A DNA stretch of 31,465 nucleotides from a virus. The notes beneath the pieces were generated by a model. The model searched no databases and had not been told where the DNA came from. It saw only the letters and a list, made by a program, of their open reading frames with translations. The first letter of the stretch is position 1; every line of letters starts with the position of its first letter. A program made the position numbers and the translations under genes. Location: positions 1-31,465 of IMG/VR virus record IMGVR_UViG_3300020457_000046. One strand, 5' to 3'. This document shows, one piece after another, positions 9,455 to 21,400 of this stretch.

Positions 9455-12400
9455 CTACCCAAGATCCTTTCTTAATGAACCATTGTCCCTAAGACCAAAA
9501 TCTCTTCTCTGGATAGATGGGTAAGTCGTTAAACCAGAGTCTATTGTTAAACCAGTTACACCGATTGAAATTGGATTCAAACCTCTTGTAAACCCAGAAA
9601 GTCTACCCCATGAGAATCCACCAATCGCAGTTCCAACACCAACTGAAGTGTTAACACCTGTTGTATTTACACCTGTCATTATATTACATGTAATAATGCC
9701 AACTCCTGCATTATATGCGTTCACAAAGTAAATGTTGTCAACACATGTAGTTCCAGTAGATACTATTGTTGCATTATCACTTACGACTGATGTAACACCG
9801 TGTCCAACTTGAGTTTCAAATATATGAACTGGATATCCAACTTTCAAATCACTTGCTACTGAATTTGGATTATTAGTTAAATCAACATTTAATGTAAATT
9901 TAAGTGCAAGAGGATGACCAATTCCATCAGTAACAGCAATACCAATTATATCACCATCAAATCCTTCAACTGCCGTTATTGTATCTATATCTTCCTTTAT
10001 AGCATTCGGTAATGGTGCTAAAACTTGAGGCACAGCAGTAAATGTATATCCAAAACCAGGATTGGTTATTGTTGTGCTAGTAATTACTCCATTTGTGATT
10101 GTTGCTGTTGCAGAAGAAGTTGTTCCCACTCCAACTCCTATTGCATGAGGTGCAGATATAGAAATTGAGGTTGTTGATCCAACATAACCACTACCACCAT
10201 TAGTAATTGAAAGTGATGATATAGTTCCAGCAGCAGATACAACAGCAGTGAAAGCAGCAGCAACTGGATCAGTAGATCCTACAATTAATCCACCAACACT
10301 ACCAACAACTAAACTTGAGAAGTCCTCTTCATAATTAAAGAATTTTGCATTATCAACAAATATCTCATTATCAGTTGTTGTTATATCATCAATTATTTTT
10401 GCTGTTGGATAAACTTGAGCTTCTATTGAATCTCTTGATTTAAATACAATTTCACCATTTACTTTTTTATCTACCTTTTGTTTTGTCCAATTAAATGGTT
10501 TGAAGTTTCTCTCATCTACACCTAGTTCTGTGTATAGGTTAGTTTCAACTTCATCAGATGCTGATATTGTATAAATTGTTCTTTGTTTTTGTGTAGTTGT
10601 GATGCCACTATCATTATTTAATTTAAATATCTGAACAATATCCCCTGTTTGAATTGTTGGTGAAACTGATGAACCAGCAGCAACTCTTACCGAATCAACA
10701 CCCGATGTTCCTTGATAGAAGAAAATATCAATTATATCTTCTGGATCAGGTGCTTGTGAGAATTCAAATGATGTACCACCATCAAATGTATAAGCATCAC
10801 CTGGATCTTGTATGACACCGTTAATAAAGATTAATAATAGAGCATCAAGATTAATAAGTGATGAATCTGGATTATTTTCATCTACCTCGAAACTCAATAG
10901 ATTAGCATTGAATATTAGTGGGAATCTCTTTCTAACACCATCTTGTAGATCTTTAATTGAATCAATAAAGTCAAACTGTCCAAAGTTCCAAGATGAATAT
11001 TGATCTCTGAATACTTCAGTAACAGTTAATTCAAATTCAGTTACTAAACTACTTAAACCTTTTGCTGTAACTAAACCAACTGGTTTGAATACATCACCAA
11101 CTTTAAAGTTATATCCACTATTTTCTAATACAAAATTACTTACAGTAAATAATGTAGATCCAATTCCAACAGATGTATTGGCAGCTCCGATTGTAACACT
11201 AACTGATGATCCAGTTCCAGTGTCAGTTGTTGCTCCAATACCTCTTCTTGATACTCCAGTTATTGGAAGATTGCTATATGAGGGTTCTGGTATAGTAATA
11301 ACAGGATCGGTATAACCAGTTCCATTACTATCAATTGTAAATGCTAATGATCCACCTGCACCAACAACTACTGATACTGCTGCACCTGAACCACTACCAG
11401 ACCTATCAGTAACAGCAACAGAGACTGGATGACGATAACCAGATCCAAATGTATTATCTCCTTGGAATTCAAATACTGTACCTGCCCCAACATATGCATG
11501 TGAAACAGTGCTTGTACCAACATTCGTTGTAAATGTTGTTGTAGATAAAATACCAGTTACACTAAATGATCTGTTTGTTTCAATACCTAAAACTGGATTA
11601 AACACGAGTCCATCAAATCTTACAAATTCATTGATGTTTCTAAAGTTATGATTAGTTGAAGTAGTAACTTCTAACTGACCAGTTAAATTATTAAATGAAG
11701 CAGTTGATATACCAAATGTTTGACCTGTTGTTGGGACTCCAACAATACCTATTATTGAAGAACCTGCACCTGTGATCGCAGATACTTTTGCACCTAGAAG
11801 TGGAGCAACTCCTAAACCACCTGTTGATCCAAGTGATACAATTACACCACCTCTTGGTAATTGATTTTGATTTACATCAACATCACTTATAATCTTAGTA
11901 CCATTTGAAGATGTAATACCAGTGAATATTACATTACTTGCACCACCTGATTCAGCAAATTCGTAATTGTTTCCAAAGTTGTTGAATGTTGATGGTGTTT
12001 GGAATATACCATTTAGAAGAAGCATTGTGCTTCCAGTTTGTATACCTGATGTGCTTGCACCTCCAACTTTAACTGGAAGAGTTGCAGCAATACCTGTGAA
12101 ACTATCAGATATATCGTCAAATATTGTATTAGTACTATAATCTTGTCTTAAATATACTCTTCCGTTAAATGTAGATTTTAAAGGATCAAGATTTGCCTGT
12201 GTTTTCTGTGTGGTGTTAGTTCCTCTAGGAGCATCAGTAAAGTGTATTGTACTATCAACAATATTATAACCACCTGAGAATAATCTACTTGTTGCACCTG
12301 ATGAATGACTTGTTGCAGCAGATCCTATTGCACCTCTTTCTACAACAACTAAACTAACAGATCCTGTTTCTGAAATAGGACCAACTGATGTAGTACCTAG

Positions 12401-15400
12401 ACCAACTCTGCTAATCTTCATAAACTCATCATCAATTTTAATTATATCACCTGATGTAATTGATGATAATCCAGTTACACTAAATGTTGTTGCAGAATTT
12501 GTAATATTAAATTCTAAATCAGTTGTAATTGGAGTAAATGCTATTGGAGATTGAATTACACCATCAATTGATAATAATGCTTTTTCATTCTTCTTAAACA
12601 TTTCAAATTCATGAGCATTACCAGTTCCTACACCAGTGAATGTAATAGCAATACCTGCTAATGAGTCAGGATGAGATTTTGATATTTTAAATGTATCTTT
12701 GTTTACTCTAATAGCATAAACTTCAGATCCTAGAGTTCCTCCAGCAGTTGCAATTCCTGATAAAGATATACCAGTAAATGTTGAGCCAGGATTATAAACT
12801 AATCTTTCTCCAGTTTCAAAGAAGTGATCTATGATTGTAAATAAACCAGTAGCTGGATTTAAGGTTGCTGCATCTGATGGATTGAATTGTTTTTGGAATA
12901 TTGGTTTTGAATTACTCTGTAAAGCAAAACTTGTTTTATTCGATCTTGTTCCATTAATAGCATCGTATTGTGCGAATGATAATGATTCAGTAACTGTACC
13001 ATATTGTAAATCTGGTGGTATGTTAAGAAGATCAGTTTCAGAGTAAAATGCCTCTGTAAATGTTTGTACCTGAACACTATTAGTTCCACCACTAAAGAGT
13101 GGATCAGGATGGAAATTAAGATTTAAATCATTACCGACAATTGTTGATGAGAATGTACCTATACCTGATGTACTTCCAATTGATAAGAATGGATATTGTG
13201 TTATATGTGAATCAGTTGAATCATGTGCAACAAGAACTTGATGAAGTGAACTTGTAGATCCACTAGAAACTCTTACAAAACCTTTTAGTGAAGATATCTC
13301 ATTTTCTGTAAAGGATGCAATGGTTGATGATGTAGAAACATTTGAGAAATTAGATTCAAATCTACTTGTTTTTTCAGTTCCTTCTAATTGACCTGGTAAT
13401 TTAAATCTGTAAGTTCCTATTCCAGCAGCAGTTGTTCCTATTCCAATAACTCTTGATCTTACTAATACTTCATTTGCCTGATCATTTTCAAACTCTAATG
13501 ACAATACATTAGATGAAATACTTGAAATAAATGTTCCAATAAAGTTAGATGTTGGACCATCTATACTATCAGCATAGAATTCAGAGATGAATGAGTTTGT
13601 TCCATCATGTGTTAAATATAAATCTACAAAATTTGTTTCATCTGTAGTTACATTATTAACTTCAATTGACGCAAATAAAGCATCTGTATTGTTAACATCT
13701 GTTGAAATTATAAGTGATGTAGTTGCTGTTGATACAGTTGTATTAATACCAGATAGATTAATGAAACCTATTGATTGTGTTCCAATACCTGTTAGATTTG
13801 TATTGAATGAAGTTTCAAGTATTTTTAAATCGTAGTCGTTATTATCAGGATCATCTGGTGTGAAGTTTATACTAATATTACCTGAAGCATCAATGTTTCC
13901 TTTGATTTCTCCCAACTCTGATGAAGTAGTATGAATCTTAGATCTTTCAGCAGTAAATACATCAAGATCGTCTTTATATAAGATAATATCAGAAATTTGA
14001 GTATTTTTATTATTTGGATTTCTTGTTTGAATTAAGAAAGTCGCATATCTTGTATTGATTGATAAATCAAGGAATTTTGATAATGTAGTAGCTGTATTTG
14101 AAAACAGTCTACTTATATCATCTATTTCTAAAACTCTATTTGTTCTACATTCGATATATGGTGATAATTTTGTATTTTTTAGTTTAAGGAATTTAGATTT
14201 ACCTTCAACTGTATCAATATCCAAAGCAAAATCAAAATTATTAATTGTATCTACTCTTTTTTCATCAATAAAGTCTAGTGCAAGAACATCAGTGAAACTA
14301 GATGTAGTAACACCAGCATTTGTTACAGATGAAATACCAACATCAGCAAAGTTTTTAAGACCAGTAGTATGAAGTAATCTATTTACAGGATTAATTAAAT
14401 CATCATAAGATATTCTACTTTTTACACTATATGATAAGTTTTGATAGTAGTCATTATCAGGTGTAACTTGATAATCTTGATTTAATTTTCCGATGTCATC
14501 ATTCCATCCTTGATCTTGACGTAATGAATAATTTATTTCAAAAATACCACTATTTTTTGATATGGTATTAATAGTTGCGATATTACCTGAAATAAATCCT
14601 TTAATTAACTGACCAGTAACTAGGTTAAATGAACCAGGTATTTCTTCTTCTATTTTTATAAACTCATTTGTTGATTCTGATATGATAAGATCTACTGGTG
14701 TATATTCTGTTCCTACGAATGCCAATAATTTTTCACCAACACTAAACTTAGAAATTGACTGTGTTACTTTAAATACAGGATAATCATTTTTACTAATAAT
14801 AACACCGAAGGAGTTTTGAACTGTTTTTGCAATACCAGCATTTGTTGTGAATGGTGATAAATCAAATTCAATTGTAGCTGGGTTTGTATTATTAACACCA
14901 GATATTTTAAAGAATTTAAATCCATTATCAGCAGAGTTGAATCCAGATCCAGTAGTTTCAAATTTTTGAAGACCTTCAACAAATATTTCCTCATTTACAG
15001 AGAAAGGTGCGGTGGAAAATCCTAGTACTGGTGTTACAAGAGTACAAGTTGCTATTCCAGATGCAGAATTATAGTCTAACTTACTTACTGTTGAACCATT
15101 GCTATTATTGACTGCAAATATATCATGAGTAACTGATTGTAAACCTTTAGGTGCTACAACAACATCAACAGTTGTTAATGAACTACCATTCAATCTACCA
15201 GCAATAATTGCACCAGATACATCTTCTGAACCTGTTAATGGATTTACTATTTTTAAATCAGGTACTGTTGTATAATTTTTACCACCATCAACTACTTCTA
15301 TGTTGGTAATTGTATTAGAATTAATAATTGATATTACTGGAGAAACAAATGCCTCTGGTTTTAATGTTGGATCTGAAGAATATTCAAAACCAGGATTTAG

Positions 15401-18400
15401 AATCCTTACGTCATCAACTCTGTTTATTGTATTAGAGTCTGGTAATAAAGTTGCGTTTGTTCCTTGAGTTGATGCAATACTTACGAATGAAGGTAAACTA
15501 TCATATCCGACTCCACCAAAATCAATACCAACTTTATCAATTGCTCCCTTAGCTCTGGATGATTTAGTTGTATATTTTAAAACACTAGTTTCAGTAGAGG
15601 CATATGATAATTTTTCAGGCACTTCATTCAATGAAATACTAAAACTTGTATATGATATTCCAGGTGTTGGAACATCGAATATACTATACTGACCACTATA
15701 CTTACTATCAATATAATTGATTCTATTATAGTTTAGAACGTCCGTATCAGATGTGCTTATGAAACCTGATTTTTTAAGATTATAAAAGAGTATTGATGGA
15801 TTATCGTTTGAATAATTTAATGTAAGAGTTGCAGTTGAAGTAATTCCTACTGTACCCACTCCTATGACTTGTAAGTTTGTAGTATTACCAACAGAAACAA
15901 ATTGATTTTTATAATCTTGATCATAGAAAATATTTAAGTCATAACCAGCAAGTGATGAGTGACCTACACCGAAAACTAAATTGTTTTCTCTTAAAACTGA
16001 TATAGATGGATTTATTAGTGAAAATTCATGTACACCACCTGTTGAACTTAATTCAATTGCAGTAGATGGATTGCTAGTTACATCAAGAAGTGTCTCACCT
16101 AATTTAAAATTATTATCATCAACTTTAAACACAAAATAAGATTCGTTGTTTACTAAACCTTCTGATACTGATGTTGAAGAATATTTAACTTTATCACCAG
16201 TTTCTAAATTGTGTTCAACAATATTAAAGTTATTTGTTGCAGTCGTAACTCCACTTGATGGACATGAAATTGGATTTACCAATATTGATTGAGTTGTTTC
16301 ATCAAATCTTAAATCAATAGATGATGATGTTCCAATACCTACTGATGAATTAGGTGTTAAATTAAGATTAATTATATCACCATCAAGTAAGTTATGGGCA
16401 GTTGATACTGAAACTACTGCATCTATACGTTGTAAGTTTCCTGTTATTTGTGTTGGATTTGATTCAAAGAGATATTCAAAACTACTTGAACCAACTGTTG
16501 TATCACCAACAAAAGATAATCCGTCTGAACTTGTTGTTAATCCAACTTGAGTTACTATTCCAATATAATCTTTTGATTTTCTTATTACAAATACGTCTTG
16601 AGTATTTCCTGATCCTGGTATATTAAATGTTGTGACTCCATCATCTTTAGATACTGTTAATGCATAACCAACACTTGGTTTTGTTAATGTAACTCTTTGA
16701 TTTGTTTTAAACGGATGATTTGGTAATCTTATACTTCTTGTAGGTGTTGAAACCACATTTACTAAATCACCTAATGTAGAGGTTGCAGTTGATCCTAAAC
16801 CAACAACTGTACCAACACCTACTGATTCATGAGGATTGAAATATACTTGTTCCTTTATACTAGAATCAAATAAATTAGATCTTAGTGGTATATTGAAGAA
16901 ACTTGGTATTAAACTTACCTTAGAGGATACTGTATGAACACCAGATGATACACCTCTTCTTACTCTTATTATATTATTTTCGTTGAATGTATTTAAAACT
17001 AGTAATTTTTCAGTTCCAATACCAACACTACTACCTACAGAAACATGAGTTGGTATATGAGAAACATATATGTCAGTTACAATACCAGTGGTTGAAGAAT
17101 TGGGAATCTCTTGGTATACAACTGTTTGTGCAGTATCAATTCCAATTTGATGAGATCCTGCTAAACCTTTAATTAATGAAGTGCTTAATCCAGATACAAC
17201 TACATTATCACCACCATTTAAACTTGGAGCAGTAGAAATATATGCAGATACATGTTCAGAATCTCTCCAAACAAAAACAACATTTTCATATGTATCGACT
17301 GTTGTAACAACGGATTCAACAGACTTTCCTTGTAAACTCTTTACTGATACACTTAGTCCACCACCATTTGTATTAGAATTGTCAAAGATAGCAGCATCAC
17401 CTATCTCATAGTTATCACCAACATTAATAATATCAATAGAGTTAACTGAACCTGATGTTGTAGATTCAACTATTGATGATTGTGTTGTTATTTCATTTGA
17501 TTCAATAATAAAATCATTATCAGCAAATTTATCAGATACCTTATAAGGATAACTATTTCTTATTAAACTTGAATTATCAAAATCAAAAGTATTCTGATTG
17601 ATATTAAAGTTCTCTGTAGATGGGTTTGATCTATAAGATTCTCCTATGAAATATGGGAAAGATGGAAGTAATGAATTAGTACTGATACCTACGAAATATG
17701 CATATGTTCCATTTGGATATTCTGGTGTTCTACCATATCTACCGTTATGTACATCTAAATCACCTGCGTTTGTAAACTTATGATCTTCTACAAAAAATCC
17801 ATTACTAAATCCAGTTGGTCTATTAGTAATATTAGATGGATCTAATACATAACCACTATTTAAAATTCTTACTGCAGAGTTATCATCATTAGGATCACTA
17901 TAACCATATGGTCCATATATTGGATTACCATCATATGCCCATCCTATAATTGGTGAGTGTCCGTTACCAGTATCACCAAAACTATCATTTCCTATTTGAG
18001 TAGAGTATCCAACTATTGAATATTCTAGTTTATTATTAGTTTCAATAAGTGCTTCATTATTATATCTTGCAAAAGTATTAACCACAAGTCCTCTTGTACT
18101 TGCTTCTAGTTTACAACCTGTGCCTGGTGGTACAACTTTAATATCAATTTTATCTTGTTGATATTGTAGTCCACCATCTAAAATAATTACTTCAGTTATT
18201 TTTCCATCAGTAACTACAGCTCTAAGTTTTGCTCCTAATCCAGTTCCAATACCTACAACTTGAAGATCAGGTGCAGATGCATACTCACGACCTTTTGTTT
18301 GTATCTCTACATATGATATTCTTCCATCAGTAATGATTGGTTTTAGTTGTGCTTCTTTTCCTGTTTTTATAGTAACGGTTACTGACTTTTCAAGATTAAG

Positions 18401-21400
18401 AATATCAGATCCATATCCAGTTCCTTTTTCATAAAGTAAAACATCAGATATTGATCCTCTAACAACTGGTGTTGCTGTAATAATTCCTACATCTGTATTA
18501 GCAAGTTCATATTTTAAATTTAACTTGACATCAGGATATTTGAAAACTTGGAAACCTGTTCCCTGATCAGAGAATTTTAAATAATCTTTTCTGTTAAATT
18601 CTGATTTAATAGTTCCACCAAGACCAGCATTAACAATTCTAAAAGCATCACTATTAACTTTTAATACTTGATAGAAATTAGAAGTTGTAGTAATACCTGT
18701 AGATGTTGTTAGACCTGATATTGTTGTTGGTAATGTAGAACCTATTCCAACTGCTGTTGAATATACAATCTTATCACCATGATTAAATCCATGATCATCA
18801 AAATGAATTGTATTTGTTATTGTATTAATACCTGTTGGTTTAACAAAAACTTGTCTATTTTGATATCCACTTCCACCATCTATAACTCTTATATCTCTTA
18901 GAGTTTTCTGATCACTTAAAAGTCTAAATTTATGAACACCAATTTTATTAGTTGTTGTAAATCCGACAGTATTAATACCAGTATTATAATCGGTTTCAGT
19001 TTGGAATAATTTGATTGTAGTTGGATTTACTACTAATGGGAAATAAGTAGCAGCATTTACTAATGTAGTAGTTCCTAATCCTACTACTGATGTACCACTA
19101 TCATTACCTACTGTTCCAACACCTAATGGAGGATTGTTGTTTCTGTCATAAACAATAGGTTGTCCACTAACAATATTATGTTTATCAAGGAATGTAATAG
19201 TTTCATCAATATTATCAACACCACCAGACTCTGTAAGTAATCTTGCATCAAATGATATTTCTCTTCTTCTCTCTGTCAATACTGGTTCTAAAATAGCACC
19301 TGAACCATTTCCACCTTCAATAGTAACTGATACTACTTTTTGTATATCAAAATTTTGTGGATCTACCTGTACATCTTTTATATTACCTGTAATAACTGGT
19401 CTTAATAAGGCATTTGTATTACCAACACCAGAATTTGATAACTCTATGGTTGGTGGTTTTAATACATCATAATTTGATCCACCATTTAATAATTTAATTT
19501 GTTCTAAAGGTCCAAAGAATATTTTATCTTCAGATTTATAGTTTCTAACCTCAACACCATTTATTAGCATTCCAGTTGTACCAGGTGTAGTTACAACTGA
19601 TGAAGAATTTGTTAGATTTGGATTAAGAGAGAATTTCTTTAATAATTTTTGTGGAGCTATTTGTTGCTCTATAATTCCTACAAGTGAAAATGTATGAGTT
19701 CCTGAACCTGATGGCAATGCTTCAAATTCCTCATAATCACTTATGGGTATGAATGATCTTGATCTATAAAGACGTATTTGGTTTGGATTACTTAATACTT
19801 CAACAAAATATGAAGACTGTGGTAAATTAGGTAAAACAGTTCCCTGTGCAGTATAGAATATTTCATCTCCAGTTATAAATGGAACTGGACTTGGAAATGA
19901 TAGAATATTATACTTTAAAGTATTTGGATCATAACCTGATTGTGGTAATTCATTACCAGCAATTGCATTTGGTAATATTGCTTTTGGTAATGATGCAGTA
20001 ATTTTATATGATGGTAATGAATTTGAAGCAACATAAAAATTAGCATTTGATTCATTATATACATTGGTTACATCAGTTGTTAATACGTTATTACCAAATT
20101 CAATATCAGCAGTATCACTAAATGCACGATTTATAACTCTTCTTAAGTCATATTCTCTATTTGGATCTGGGAATAGAGTTATACCTGGTTGATTTGTTAA
20201 ATTATCAATAGATATTGTTCCTGTGGGTTTATCAATATTTCCTACAGTACCTGTTGCTATTTTTGTTTCTTCGTTTCTAAATAAAACCTCTACATTATCA
20301 CCAATTTTTAAACTTGACTTATCAATATCTCTTGTGAATAAAACAATATTAGCACCAGAGATACTTTCTATTTGAAATCTTGATGAAGTGTTATAAATCC
20401 ATGAATTTGCAAATATTTGCTTTCTTGTTTTATTTTCAATTGGGTTTAGTATTTTTTCTCCAACATTTCTTACACTTATCTTTTCTCCCTCTGTCAATAA
20501 TCGAATATCTGATGTAGGAACAAATTTAGACAGAACACCTGTTAATCTTATCTCAACTTTTTTACTTAAATCTCCGTTTTCATAACCAAAATAAAATTCA
20601 TCAGATCTAACATCTTCAGTAGATGATATTGTATCAACAATGTTTTCACAACCCAAGAATTGATTAACTGATTTATCTTTATAGAAGATATTTGTGCTAA
20701 TACCAGATATTAAAGTACCTGTTTGACCAAATCCAACTGTTGAATCAACTGTTATAACTGAGGAACCAGCTGAAACATTACCAATAGATTTAGTTTTGCC
20801 AGGAATGTTAAATGTTCCTTCAATAAGGTCTACTTCATTGAATCCAACGAATAATGCGATTTTATAATATACCTTTCCCTTTCTTGTAAGTGGTTCTACT
20901 TCTGATATAGATGCTCTAGTTGCAGAATCATTTGATTTAATTATTGTTTGACCAACTAAATTGATTGGATTGCCAGATATTGCTTCAGCAAGAATAATTT
21001 CTCTTCTTATGTACTCTGCAGAAGATGGTTTGATTAAAAATTGCTCTAAATCAACAATTGTTGGTGTTTCATTATATAATACATTGAATAAAATTCTAAA
21101 TGACTCTTCTGTACCTTTTGATTGGTATAAAGACTTAGAATTTTTAATAAAATTGCTTACATCTAAGTTATTGACAAAATCAACATTCTCTAAACCAGGT
21201 GTAAGTTGCTTTTTGGTCTTTTTATAAAATTCCTTTAAAAATAATGCACTTAAATTGATAACAGTTGCATCATCTTCATGATTTATTGCTGATGAGTCTG
21301 TGAATACTAATTCTGTAGGATTGTTATCAGCATGATAAGTTGTAATTCCACTAAAACCACGAATACAACCAGTAAAACTATTAGTTGTAATACCTGTATA

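Noticed and set aside
10000-21000. Repeated short motifs in the giant gene suggesting a CRISPR array or DNA repeats
   Set aside because: They are degenerate protein-level repeats in an open frame with no constant-length spacers.
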